A stretch of 64,000 nt of DNA from Phycisphaerales bacterium. GTDB lineage: Bacteria; Planctomycetota; Phycisphaerae; Phycisphaerales; UBA1924. Location: assembly GCA_022072615.1 (NCBI GenBank), contig JAJVHS010000010.1, forward strand, positions 1 through 64,000, read 5' to 3'. Made by a program: the position numbers and the translations under genes. This document shows, one piece after another, positions 52,398-64,000 of this stretch. The notes beneath the pieces are model-generated. The model saw nothing but the letters and a program-made list of their open reading frames with translations. It had not been told where the DNA came from and ran no database searches. Position 1 is the first letter of the stretch. Each line of letters starts with the position of its first letter.

Positions 52398-52662
52398 GGA
52401 TCGTCCACCATGCCCGCGTTCGTTCAAAGCCGCGATCGCGGCTTTGATGGCGTCGGTGAATTGCCTTGGATGCTGCACGGAGCGTCGGCATTTCCGACTC
52501 CGCGGCTTGCGTGCGTCGGAAACATTCGCTGTCACCGCTCGTTGAGAAGCATGCGTACCGGCGCCATGAACGAGCTATTTTGCGCGCTGGTCGCAGACCA
52601 CCACAACCGATTGAACTCTTGCCACGAATAGGCTTTCGCGAGGTCGCGCGGAAGGACTACGT
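52352..52662. other. Interval downstream of topA with repeat and gene remnant
   Basis: About 310 bases. The left part is the octamer array; 52401-52520 is a decayed ankyrin-gene end on the minus strand; the right 140 bases should carry the promoter of the HAF protein gene at 52663. No intact gene is present. Confidence 0.55.
52401..52520 (-). pseudogene. Decayed 3' end of an ankyrin-repeat gene paralogue
   Basis: On the minus strand one frame reads ARKPRSRKCRRSVQHP and then FTDAIKAAIAALNERG, which aligns with the C-terminus of the intact ankyrin protein (ARKALPRAKPKQRPGIQ, then VIDAIESAIAASSRKR). The DNA just downstream is also shared (CGTCCACCAT here and at 53831-53840), as is the flanking octamer repeat. 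No upstream ankyrin repeats remain, so this is a fragment left by duplication. It contains a perfect 20-base palindrome AAAGCCGCGATCGCGGCTTT (52426-52445). Confidence 0.6.
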
Positions 52663-53787
52663 ATGCGCACGAGGATTTCGGCGTTCGCCGCGGCGGCCGC
52701 GAGCCTGGCGGTCGGCGTGCCGGTTGCCCGATCTGACCAGTCGTTCACGCTCTTGCCGCACGCGCCCGGCATGACCCGCTCGGCCAGCACCGGTATTTCC
52801 GGCGACGGACGTACGGTGGTTGGTGTTTCGCACTTCGGAACCGGAAGCTACGCGCCTTCGAAAGCGTTTCGATGGACCGCGGGCGGCGGGCTGTCGGTGC
52901 TCCCGATGCCCGATGGCACGTACCGGGCGAGCGCTAGCGCCGTCTCAAACGACGGGTCGGTGATCACCGGTACTTTCTCTCGCGAGATCCTCCCATTTGA
53001 GGTACCGGAGGCGTACCGCTGGTCGGCCGGCGACGGGACGAGCATCCTGCCCACGCTTTCGAACGCCACGAATCCGCATCGCACGGGACTCGGAGTGTCC
53101 GGTGACGGACGACTGGTAGTCGGTCAAGGACGCAACAACGTCAACAAGGCTCGCGCGGTGTACTGGGATGGAGTCTCGACGCCCGTCGCATTCCTGCCGG
53201 GGATTCTGGGCAGCGGGCAGGCAAGCCGCGCTTCGGCCGACGGCAGTGTGCTGGGGGGAACGACGGGTTACGGGATCTTCCGTTGGTCGGCGTCGGAAGG
53301 CTACAGAGGAGTTCCTCCGAAAGACGAGTGGTACAGCGTTGAACTTGGGGGCATGTCCGACAATGGTGAGGTGATCGCGGCAAATGCCCGAGGGTATGGA
53401 TTTCGCCTCGCCTATCGATGGACACAGGAGACGGGATACGTCACGCTGCCCCTGTTTGCGAACTGGAAGAATTCGCGAGCGACCGATGTCACGCCAGGCG
53501 GAAATGTCATCGTGGGGGAACTCCTCCCCGAGAGTGAGAACCCCGGCCAGGCCTTTTACTGGTCCCAGACCACCGGCACGGTCTATCTGCGTTCACTCCT
53601 GTACCCATCTGTTCCTGATGACTGGACGCTCATCCGGGCAACCGGCGTCTCGGACGACGGCCTCACAGTGACAGGGGTCGCCACACGAAACGGCGAGGTG
53701 CGGGCGTTCGTTGCGACCATACCCGCAACGCCGTCGCTCGCCCTATTGGGAGTTGCGGGCGTTTGCTCACGTCGCCGCGCGCGATGA
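52663..53787 (+). CDS. Secreted HAF-repeat protein with a PEP-CTERM-like tail
   Basis: A 374-residue exported protein. The signal peptide covers residues 1-24 (cleavage after ARS). The body has repeated beta units of the HAF type (KAFRWTAGGGLSVLP, SDNGEVIAANARGYGFRLAYRW, SDDGLTVTGVATRNGEVRAF). The C-terminus is IPATPSLALLGVAGVCSRRRAR: a Pro, a hydrophobic stretch, then Arg, the pattern of PEP-CTERM-type sorting tails cut by exosortases. Function unknown, probably surface-located. GC content is a little lower than that of the neighbours (one line counted at 58%). Confidence 0.78.
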   Translation: MRTRISAFAAAAASLAVGVPVARSDQSFTLLPHAPGMTRSASTGISGDGRTVVGVSHFGTGSYAPSKAFRWTAGGGLSVLPMPDGTYRASASAVSNDGSVITGTFSREILPFEVPEAYRWSAGDGTSILPTLSNATNPHRTGLGVSGDGRLVVGQGRNNVNKARAVYWDGVSTPVAFLPGILGSGQASRASADGSVLGGTTGYGIFRWSASEGYRGVPPKDEWYSVELGGMSDNGEVIAANARGYGFRLAYRWTQETGYVTLPLFANWKNSRATDVTPGGNVIVGELLPESENPGQAFYWSQTTGTVYLRSLLYPSVPDDWTLIRATGVSDDGLTVTGVATRNGEVRAFVATIPATPSLALLGVAGVCSRRRAR

Positions 53788-53839
53788 TAAAGACAAGTTA
53801 AGCGAATGAGGGCCGGTGAGACGTGAGAAGCGTCCACCA

Positions 53840-55471
53840 TCACCGCTTTCTGCTCGAAGCCGCGATCGCGGATTCGATGGCGTCGATCACGCGTTGGATG
53901 CCCGGTCGCTGCTTGGGCTTGGCCCGGGGCAGCGCCTTGCGAGCGTATTCAAGCGCGGTCTTGCCCTTGCTGCACTTGAGTGTGGGATCGGCTCCGTGCT
54001 CCAGCAGCGCCAGGTGGATTTCGCCGTCGTCGTAGCGCTGGCACATGAGAGGCGTGCCGCCGGTGGGGATGCGGGGGTCGGGGGAGGCCTTGTACCGGCG
54101 GTTGGGATCAGCGCCGGGCTTGAGCAGGGCGAGGATCACGCGGGCGAACTGGCTGCGCTCGCCAGGGGTTTCGCTTGTCGCGTGCGCAGCGTAGCGACCG
54201 ACGGCAAATTGCAGCGGCGAATTGCCATCGCCATCGGCGGCGTCGATCTTCGCCCCGCGCTCGATCAGGAGCGCCACCACCTGCGGTGAAGGCGCCTGCC
54301 TGACGTACGACGGATCACCGTCGTCGGCGAGGTAGTGGAGCGGGCGCCGGCCTCCGAGCCCGGGGAGATTGGGATCGCCATCGTGCTCGAGCATGAGCCT
54401 GATGTTGTCGAGCCGGCGCTGGAAACCAACCGCCGAATGGATCGGCGCATGGTCCATGGAGTTCTTGGCGTTGGGGCTCGCGCCTCGCTCGAGGAGCATG
54501 CGAACCACGTCAGCCGGGCCGGTGGACGCGAGCAGCAACGGAGTGGCTCGGCTGCCGCCGGGCGCCTTGACATCCACTCCGGCCTTGATGAGGTCGCGAG
54601 CGAGGCCGTAGTTTGGTCCTTGGAACCCGGTCGCACCGCACGCCTTCATCAGCGTGGTGTTACCGTCAGCGTCGCGAGCGTGCAGATCGAGACCGGCCTT
54701 GATGTACGCTCGGAGGTTGAAATCGTCCGAGTTCATGTCGAACTTCGGGTTTGCTGGTTTGGGATTCTCGGGCTTGCGGCGGGCGGGCTCGGCCGGACGC
54801 TCGACGATGTGTTTCCGCGTCGGAGGTTTCCACCCTTCCTGGGTCACAACGCCGAGGTCTTCCGTATCGCCGCTCTGATAGCCGAAACCCACGCCGCGGA
54901 AGTCGCGACCGCCCAGCAGGCGTTTGCGGTTCACCTTGTCGAGCGCGTGGCGCACGAGCAGACCGCAGTACGCGAGCGTGACGCCGGAATAGATGTCATC
55001 CGGCGCCTGGGGACGGTCGAGGTCCTTGATGTCACCCGGACCGATGTTGCACGCCCGCTGCACGTCGCGGAGCACCGTCGGAACGAACTCGAGCGGGAAG
55101 CGCTTGAGACCGGCTTTCTCGGCGAGCTTGGAGAGATTCCAGTCGTCGGAGCAGGCCCACTGGCCGTCCTTGGTGTGAAATGAACGGCTTCCGACGAAGT
55201 AGGTGAACGGGTCATTGAGCTCGATCTCGGGCACATAGAACCACAGCCCGGCGATATCGTCCTCGAGCAGGAATTTCGCGATCACGCGATCAACCCATTT
55301 CGCCAGAGGCGTAATGTCCCGGTCCCACGGAACCTTGCGGAGCGCGGCTCGCCATGGCGCGGCTTTCTTCGGCGGCAGCGCCGCGAGAAACTGATCGATG
55401 CCCTTGGCGATCGCCGGTGGACGGACGGCCCAGGCGGTGGTGTGCTTATGTACGATGGATTCCCAATGCAT
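53840..55471 (-). CDS. Ankyrin-repeat protein with an unrecognised N-terminal domain
   Basis: A 543-residue cytoplasmic protein without a signal peptide. Residues 1-235 are a helical domain with many Trp and charged residues that I do not recognise (DDIAGLWFYVPEIELNDPFT). Residues about 255-525 contain roughly six ankyrin repeats (DADGNTTLMKACGATG, GSRATPLLLASTGPADVVRMLL, LGGRRPLHYLADDGD, DGNSPLQFAVGRYA, GGTPLMCQRYDDGEIHLALL). Ankyrin repeats mediate protein-protein contacts. A decayed paralogue of its 3' end lies at 52401-52520. Confidence 0.85.
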   Translation of the reverse strand: MHWESIVHKHTTAWAVRPPAIAKGIDQFLAALPPKKAAPWRAALRKVPWDRDITPLAKWVDRVIAKFLLEDDIAGLWFYVPEIELNDPFTYFVGSRSFHTKDGQWACSDDWNLSKLAEKAGLKRFPLEFVPTVLRDVQRACNIGPGDIKDLDRPQAPDDIYSGVTLAYCGLLVRHALDKVNRKRLLGGRDFRGVGFGYQSGDTEDLGVVTQEGWKPPTRKHIVERPAEPARRKPENPKPANPKFDMNSDDFNLRAYIKAGLDLHARDADGNTTLMKACGATGFQGPNYGLARDLIKAGVDVKAPGGSRATPLLLASTGPADVVRMLLERGASPNAKNSMDHAPIHSAVGFQRRLDNIRLMLEHDGDPNLPGLGGRRPLHYLADDGDPSYVRQAPSPQVVALLIERGAKIDAADGDGNSPLQFAVGRYAAHATSETPGERSQFARVILALLKPGADPNRRYKASPDPRIPTGGTPLMCQRYDDGEIHLALLEHGADPTLKCSKGKTALEYARKALPRAKPKQRPGIQRVIDAIESAIAASSRKR

Positions 55472-55780
55472 TCGGGGAGTATGGCAACTCGATCACACTT
55501 CCGCAACACGGTCGGAGTCGGCGGTTTTTGGGCGTGCGGCCTTCTCCCGAGCTTGGCGTGCTCGCGTCATGCCGGCAGCGACGGAGTAAGCGATTCGCAT
55601 TTCATCGGCGGCGTGAGCCGCCATTCCTGATAGCATGCGGGACGGTGGAAGAGCGGCGCCAGAGGGTGCAGTCAAGTTTCCCGTGCCGTATTGCAAGAAA
55701 GGCCGGGGTGCGCCCTATTGACGGCCGTGGGTATCCGCGTGAGGTCGTGTGCAGAAGACCGCGCGCCAGGAGAGATTGCC
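55472..55780. other. Divergent intergenic interval
   Basis: About 310 bases between the ankyrin gene (minus) and the beta-helix protein gene (plus). Several short frames are open but have no start signals. It should carry promoters for both genes. The right end has the AGGAG ribosome binding site for the plus gene. No strong repeat seen. Confidence 0.45.
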
Positions 55781-57610
55781 ATGTTCACACGATCTTTACG
55801 GGCCCGGCGCCCGCGTTTCGCAATGGGCGTGCTGGTGGTCGTTTCCGCGGCCGGCTTCTCGGACGCGGGCGTGATCCATGTCCGCGCGGGGCTCGCGACG
55901 GGGGCCAACAACGGGGCTTCCTGGGGTGACGCCTACCGCGGGCGCCTGGGGCTCGTGGCGGCGCTGGCGGCGGCGGGCCCGGGCGACCAGGTGTGGGTTG
56001 CGGCGGGCGAGTACGCGCCGGCGGCGGCGGGCGGATCACGCATGGCTTCTTTCATGCTCGAGGACGGCGTCGAGATTCTCGGCGGGTTTGCGGGACATGA
56101 AACCAGCGCGGATCAGCGGGACCCGTTCATCAATTTCACGACGCTGACGGGGGATCTGAACGACAACGACACGGGGCCCGAGTCCAACACCTGCGACAAC
56201 GCGGCGCACGTGGTCCGGTCGGTCGGCCGCGACGCGACGGCGGTGATCGACGGGTTCGTGATCGAGGGCGGGTACGCCGCCGACTGCGGGAGCATGAATG
56301 TTGTGGACCGCGAGGAGGGCGCGGGCATGCTCATCGAGGGAGGCGGGCCGACGGTGAGGCGGTGCTTTTTCCTGATGAATGTCGCGAGCTGGACTGGGGG
56401 CGGCCTGTGCGTGGACGGCGCGGCGCCGGTGCTGGTCGGGTGCGAGTTTGACCGCAACAAGTGCTACGCGTGGGGCGCGGGGGCGGCGACGATCAACGCG
56501 TCGTCCGCGACGTTCGATTCGTGCATCTTCATCGAGAACAGCGGCAACCAGGGCCCGGGGCTGCACGCCGGCGCCCGGTTCGGCGAGCCTGTTTCTGACG
56601 GCGGGACGGTGGCGGTGCGTGGCTGCTGGTTCTTCTCCAACGTGGGCGAGATCGGGGCGGCCAACGGCGGCGCGATGAACGTGTCCTGGTGCTCGGCGAA
56701 CGTGGACAACTGCCTGATCGCGAACAACTACGCCAACGGCGGCGGCGGGATCTTCGTGGATGGCGGTAGCCTCGTGGCCGTGAATACCGCATTTGCGGGC
56801 AACCTGGCGAACGGCGACCTTGGTGACGCGGTGTACCTGCTCGAGGGATCGGCGTCGCTCTCGGGCTGCACTGTCACCGGGCACCTGCGGCGCGACAACC
56901 AGGGCGATGCGAGCGCGTTCATCGTGCGTGGGGCGATGGACGTGGACAATTGCACGATCGCTCGCAACGGCGGGGCCGACACCGGCGCGGACTGGGGGGC
57001 GGGCGTGTTCGTGATGCAGATGGAGGGCGATCTCAAGGTTCGCAACTCGATCATCTGGGACAATCGGACGTTCAACGGCGGCGGGCAGCAGGCGGTGGTG
57101 ACGTTCGCGGGCGGCGGGACGGCACGGTTCGACAATTCGTGCGTGCAGGGGTGGAACGGGTCGCTCACAGGCACGGGCAGCTTCAATGCAAACCCGCTGC
57201 TCGCGGACGTGGACGGGAACGACAACCAGGTCGGCACGACGGATGACAACGTGCGCCTGGTCGGCGGGTCGCCGTGCATCGACCGCGGCAACAACCTGAT
57301 CGTCGCGGTTCATGGGCCGACGGACATGGACGGATCGGATCGGTTCATCAACGACGTGGCGGCGGCGGACACGGGCACCGGCGGCGGCCCGGGCGGCTGC
57401 GCGATCATCGACGTGGGCGCGTTCGAGTATCCCGACAGCGCCGCGTGCCCGGCGGACGTGGACTGCTCGGGCTTCGTCGACACCGAGGACTTTGATCGCT
57501 TCGTGCTGCTGTTCGAGGCGGGCGACCCCGCGGCTGATTTCGATCTCTCGGGCTTCGTGGACACGGACGACTTCGATCGATTCGTTGAATCGTTCGAAGC
57601 TGGATGCTGA
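55781..57610 (+). CDS. Secreted beta-helix protein with a C-terminal dockerin-like pair
   Basis: A 609-residue exported protein from the ATG at 55781, which has AGGAG eleven bases upstream; the longer frame from 55691 is not supported. A signal peptide ends near SDAGVIHV (residue about 29). The body is a right-handed beta-helix (GGGLCVDGAAPVLVGCEFDRN, GGAMNVSWCSANVDNCLIANN, GGGIFVDGGSLVAVNTAFAGN), with many Cys residues, ending GCAIIDVGAFEYPD. It is followed by CPADVDCSGFVDTEDFDRFV and FDLSGFVDTDDFDRFV, and ends in EAGC. The domain resembles polysaccharide lyases, but no catalytic site was identified. Confidence 0.85.
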   Translation: MFTRSLRARRPRFAMGVLVVVSAAGFSDAGVIHVRAGLATGANNGASWGDAYRGRLGLVAALAAAGPGDQVWVAAGEYAPAAAGGSRMASFMLEDGVEILGGFAGHETSADQRDPFINFTTLTGDLNDNDTGPESNTCDNAAHVVRSVGRDATAVIDGFVIEGGYAADCGSMNVVDREEGAGMLIEGGGPTVRRCFFLMNVASWTGGGLCVDGAAPVLVGCEFDRNKCYAWGAGAATINASSATFDSCIFIENSGNQGPGLHAGARFGEPVSDGGTVAVRGCWFFSNVGEIGAANGGAMNVSWCSANVDNCLIANNYANGGGGIFVDGGSLVAVNTAFAGNLANGDLGDAVYLLEGSASLSGCTVTGHLRRDNQGDASAFIVRGAMDVDNCTIARNGGADTGADWGAGVFVMQMEGDLKVRNSIIWDNRTFNGGGQQAVVTFAGGGTARFDNSCVQGWNGSLTGTGSFNANPLLADVDGNDNQVGTTDDNVRLVGGSPCIDRGNNLIVAVHGPTDMDGSDRFINDVAAADTGTGGGPGGCAIIDVGAFEYPDSAACPADVDCSGFVDTEDFDRFVLLFEAGDPAADFDLSGFVDTDDFDRFVESFEAGC

Positions 57611-57833
57611 GCCACGATCAGCGCTCGGCGTTCCCAAAGAACCGACATTTTCGCGCAGGTGAGATGACTTCTCATGTCGCGCAAAGCGCCGTGAGTTGCG
57701 CAGATCGCCTTGACATTGCTGGTCCGCCGAATGAGGCGGATCATGTCGCCATTGGCGACGGGGTTTGCTTCGGTGGAGCACGAGGGTCACGCATGAGCAC
57801 CGTCTCAGCGGCGGTGCTCTTTGGAGGCTCAAC

Positions 57834-59039
57834 ATGGGCGCGAACGTGGCATTGCGCGCACGGCGGGGCGGCGGAACCTGGGCTCGAAGGCTCTGGATCG
57901 CGGGCCTGGCGGCCGGCGCCGGAGCGGCGCTCATCGGCGCGAGGCGCTTCGAGATGGCGGGGCCGACGCACGTGGTGCTCGCGTACAACGAGCTTGGCAT
58001 GCACTGCATGCAAGAGGACTTCTCGGAGATGATGATCCTGCCGCCGTTCAACACGCTGCGGGCGCAGGTGATCGACCGGACGCACGGATCGCCGGAGATC
58101 GTGACGGAGGGTGTGACGGTCAGGTACATCCTGCCCGACAACACGCGGTCGGCCGACAAGTGCAACTTCTGGACGTACGACCTGGCGCTGCTGGGGGTGG
58201 ACCTGCCCGCGGACGTCGGGCTTGGCGGCAAGGGCATGGCGGGGACCATGTCGCTGTCGCCGGAGCGCGACTGGCAGGCGGTGGGGATCCCGGTGACGCC
58301 GATCGAGGACTCGGGCAGGGAGAACCCCTACCCGCTCGCCCTGGTCAGCGTCGATCAGAACGGCGCGGTCGTCGCGCAGACGCAGGCGGTGGTCCCGGTG
58401 TCGTGGGAAATGAGCTGCAACATCTGCCACGACGACCCGAACGTCTCGACGGCGACGGACATCCTGATGGACCATGACCGGCTGCACGGGACGAACCTCG
58501 TGAACGCCAAGCCGGTGTTCTGTGCGTCGTGCCACGCGGACCCGGCGGTGGGATCGCCGGGGCAGCCCGGCATCCCGTACCTCTCAACGGCCATGCACGG
58601 CGCGCACGCGTCGCGGATGGCCTCGGCGAACCTGGAGAACGAGTGCTACGCGTGCCACCCGGGCTTCCGCACGTCGTGCCAGAGGGACATCCACTCGGCG
58701 AACAGTCTTTCGTGCAACGACTGCCACGTGGGCGGCATGACCGGCCTGGGCGATCCGGGCCGCACGCCGTGGGCGGATGTGCCCAGCTGCGGGTCGTGCC
58801 ACACGCGGGCGGGGTTCGAGTTCGAGGAGCCGGGGAAGCTGTTCAGGACGTCGCGCGGGCACGGCAAGCTCATGTGCATGACCTGCCACAACTCGCCGCA
58901 CGCCATCACGCCGACCTCGACGCCCGCGGACAACCTGCAGGCGATGGCGGCACAGGGGCACCCGGGCGTGATCAACACCTGCACGGTGTGCCACCAGACG
59001 ACCCCGGATGATCCCTTCCCGCACCGCCTCACCGAGTGA
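57834..59039 (+). CDS. Membrane-anchored seven-heme cytochrome c
   Basis: About 401 residues from the ATG at 57834, which has GGAGG six bases upstream; the frame extends to 57765. A twin-Arg-containing N-terminus (ARRGGGTWARRLWIAG) leads to a hydrophobic segment (about 20-36). Residues about 45-195 form a beta-rich domain without heme. Seven CxxCH motifs follow: CNICH, CASCH, CYACH, CNDCH, CGSCH, CMTCH and CTVCH. It should be exported and act in electron transfer. No partner oxidoreductase is encoded nearby; both neighbours on this strand are dockerin-anchored secreted proteins. The substrate is unknown. Confidence 0.88.
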   Translation: MGANVALRARRGGGTWARRLWIAGLAAGAGAALIGARRFEMAGPTHVVLAYNELGMHCMQEDFSEMMILPPFNTLRAQVIDRTHGSPEIVTEGVTVRYILPDNTRSADKCNFWTYDLALLGVDLPADVGLGGKGMAGTMSLSPERDWQAVGIPVTPIEDSGRENPYPLALVSVDQNGAVVAQTQAVVPVSWEMSCNICHDDPNVSTATDILMDHDRLHGTNLVNAKPVFCASCHADPAVGSPGQPGIPYLSTAMHGAHASRMASANLENECYACHPGFRTSCQRDIHSANSLSCNDCHVGGMTGLGDPGRTPWADVPSCGSCHTRAGFEFEEPGKLFRTSRGHGKLMCMTCHNSPHAITPTSTPADNLQAMAAQGHPGVINTCTVCHQTTPDDPFPHRLTE

Positions 59040-59060
59040 CCACACCACGGAGTAGAACAC

Positions 59061-60212
59061 ATGAACCGCAAGCAGTGCTGCATCATGGTCGCGACGGCCG
59101 CGGCGACCGGCTCCGCGGCGTTGGGCCAGACGTACACGATCGTCGATGCCGGGACGCTCGGAGGGGGATCGGCCGGTCTGGCGCTTTCACCGTCGGGGGC
59201 GGTGGGCGGGTACGCATCGGTCCCCGGCGACAGCAGCCGATTCCACGGCATGACGTGGGATGGATCGGTGCACGATACCGGCGTCGGGGGCGGACTTGAC
59301 CAGAGCGCCGTCGGGGCGTTCGACGCGAGCGGCACCGCCTGGCTGACCGGCTATTCGTTCAAATCGCTGTCCATCAAGGCGCTGACGTACTCGGGCGGAT
59401 CGCTGCTGGCGATCGCCGACTTTGCGCCGCAGGCGGCGGGCGCGGGACGCGTGGTGGGGACGATGCCCGTGATGACGGGCACGCTGCGAGCGCAGCACGC
59501 GTGCTCGTATGCCGGGGGCCTCGTCACGGACTTGGGCACGCTCGGCGGTGATTTCAGCCACGCATCGGGCATCAACGCGGCGGGCTGGATCGTGGGCAAT
59601 TCCACGACGCTTCGGAACGCCGCCATGCACGCGTGCCTGTGGATCAACGGAGCGCCACGGGACCTCGGGACGCTGGGTGGAACCACGAGCGACGCGACGG
59701 GGATCAACTCGGCGCGGCAGGTCGTGGGGTTTTCGTTGACCTCCGCCGGCGCGCCCCGGGCGTGCGTATGGCAGCTCGACGCCACGGGGGCGGTGGTGAG
59801 CCGCACCAACCTGGGAGTGCTGAGCGGCAACAACTCGTCCGCGTACGCGATCGACAGCTACGGCACCGTGGTCGGAACGTCCGACGGCCGGGCCACGATC
59901 TGGCGGGGCGGGGTCGCTTCGGATCTCAACGCGCTGGCGGCGCCGTCGCCGGGCTGGCGGCTCGAGGTCGCGCGAGCGATCGATGACACCGGCCGGATCG
60001 TCGGATCGGGTTCATTCAACGGCTTCCCGCGGGCGTTCCTCTTGGTCTGCCGGGCCGACATCGATCAGACCGGATTCGTCGACACCGACGATTACGACGC
60101 GTTCGTCGCGATGTATGTCGCCGGCGGCCCGGATGCCGACTACGACGGCAGCGGGTTTGTCGATACCGACGACTTCGACGCGTTCGTCCGGGCGTACGAA
60201 GCCGGGTGCTGA
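59061..60212 (+). CDS. Secreted HAF-repeat protein with a C-terminal dockerin-like pair
   Basis: A 383-residue exported protein, 21 bases after the cytochrome gene and probably co-transcribed with it. The signal peptide covers about residues 1-22 (cleavage after ALG). HAF-type repeats are clear (DLGTLGGDFSHASGINAAGW, DLGTLGGTTSDATGINSARQ, NSSAYAIDSYGTVVGTS). The C-terminus has two calcium-loop-like motifs (DIDQTGFVDTDDYDAFV and DYDGSGFVDTDDFDAFV), preceded by Cys in VCRADI and ending in EAGC. Likely exposed at the surface. Confidence 0.85.
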   Translation: MNRKQCCIMVATAAATGSAALGQTYTIVDAGTLGGGSAGLALSPSGAVGGYASVPGDSSRFHGMTWDGSVHDTGVGGGLDQSAVGAFDASGTAWLTGYSFKSLSIKALTYSGGSLLAIADFAPQAAGAGRVVGTMPVMTGTLRAQHACSYAGGLVTDLGTLGGDFSHASGINAAGWIVGNSTTLRNAAMHACLWINGAPRDLGTLGGTTSDATGINSARQVVGFSLTSAGAPRACVWQLDATGAVVSRTNLGVLSGNNSSAYAIDSYGTVVGTSDGRATIWRGGVASDLNALAAPSPGWRLEVARAIDDTGRIVGSGSFNGFPRAFLLVCRADIDQTGFVDTDDYDAFVAMYVAGGPDADYDGSGFVDTDDFDAFVRAYEAGC

Positions 60213-60271
60213 CGGCGGTGACCGCGCGGTGCCGAATGCCGGGGCATCGGCCCGCAAACGCCGGCACTTGG

Positions 60272-63652
<3,381 letters not shown>

Positions 63653-63750
63653 CGTGGGAAGTCATGGTAACAGCGTCGGGCCGGCGGACGCGATCACGTT
63701 GCGTGGCGGTCAGCCCGATGAGAAGTTGGTCCGCTGATGTACGGTCAGGC

Positions 63751-63778
63751 TTGACTGGCCTCGTAAGTTCTTGATAAC
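63751..63778 (+). promoter_or_regulatory. Candidate housekeeping-type promoter
   Basis: TTGACT (63751-63756), 16-base spacer, GATAAC (63773-63778). It lies about 80 bases upstream of the secreted protein start at 63855. The -10 matches the consensus in four of six positions. Assigned by eye only. Confidence 0.35.
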
Positions 63779-63854
63779 TTGGGCACATTCGCCGGGTCTT
63801 GGACCCGTCCTTCCCACCATTCGGTCTCGCGGGCGCATCGAGAGGAGTTGCGTG

Positions 63855-64000
63855 ATGAAGTTCTCGGCTTACGCCGCGATTGCGGCGCTGGTCCTGTCGG
63901 CGGGTACGGCCGCCGCGGCTGATCTGGGTGCTTCGTACTGGGGTTCTCAGCCGACGGCCGCCGTCAGCCCGACGGTCGCCGCGGCCGCGGACCGGTTCGT
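63855..64000 (+). CDS. N-terminus of a secreted protein (3' truncated)
   Basis: The window ends 146 bases into this frame. It starts with ATG after GAGGAG (63841-63847, partly), with spacing of about eight bases. The 48 readable residues show a signal peptide (MKFSAYAAIAALVLSAGTAAA, cleavage likely after AAA or AAAA), then DLGASYWGSQPTAA, an Ala/Pro-rich start of the mature protein. No family can be assigned. Confidence 0.7.
   Translation, partial: MKFSAYAAIAALVLSAGTAAAADLGASYWGSQPTAAVSPTVAAAADRF

Noticed and set aside
57710-57738. Promoter from TTGACA at 57710 ahead of the cytochrome gene
   Set aside because: A good -35, but the -10 position reads ATGAGG, and a small hairpin (CCGCC/GGCGG) lies there instead.

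Overview
The window is GC-rich and densely coded, and it looks like chromosomal DNA of a planctomycete, most likely class Phycisphaerae. The clues are a beta-helix surface protein with the planctomycete LEPR motif (36804-39401), three secreted proteins ending in a dockerin-like pair of FVDTDDFD loops and a terminal Gly-Cys, a PEP-CTERM-like tail (52663-53787), an ECF sigma factor paired with a membrane Ser/Thr kinase, and membrane proteins ending in a CxxC...CPECG zinc ribbon. No phage, insertion sequence, rRNA operon or CRISPR array was seen. The assignment rests on motif recognition only.

Layout. 1-5095: end of an unknown gene, an M20 peptidase, a membrane Ser/Thr kinase and its sigma factor. 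5562-7723: a membrane coiled-coil protein and a polytopic zinc-ribbon protein, convergent. 7957-10649: mreB-mreC-mreD, with inverted heptamer arrays between mreB and mreC. 10775-21466, minus strand: a DinB-like protein, then a likely operon of three SPFH proteins (polytopic HflK-like, HflC, HflK), an ABC ATPase, an ABC-2 permease and a membrane-anchored protein. 22017-23809: a second ABC-2 permease and a small membrane protein. 23925-28063, minus strand: a translation and nucleotide block, tRNA-Gln, a fused GlmU-type uridylyltransferase/PRPP synthetase, rplY, pth and rpsF. This is the gcaD-prs-ctc-spoVC order of Bacillus subtilis, with the first two genes fused. 28551-30999: a small zinc-ribbon protein and metG, with a visible drop in GC.

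31186-36731: ECF sigma factor, putative anti-sigma factor, secreted low-complexity protein and PocR/GAF/SpoIIE phosphatase, a probable signalling cluster. 36804-46896: LEPR beta-helix protein, LigD with an appended small protein, Ku (together an NHEJ module), a GH43 lipoprotein and a dockerin-anchored protein. 46994-52351: surE, an unknown gene, a GbsR/MarR-type regulator with an elaborate leader, and topA. 52350-64000: octamer repeats, a decayed ankyrin fragment, two HAF-repeat secreted proteins, an ankyrin-repeat protein, a dockerin-anchored beta-helix protein, a seven-heme cytochrome, a WD40 Ser/Thr kinase and the start of another secreted protein.

The most unusual items are the GlmU-Prs fusion, the LigD C-terminal extension that carries its own ribosome binding site, the repeated short motifs in the ABC ATPase tail, the paired heptamer arrays before mreC, and the attenuator-like leader of the regulator near 49.1-49.25 kb. 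Several start codons were moved inward from the longest open frame on the basis of ribosome binding sites or the usual family N-terminus.
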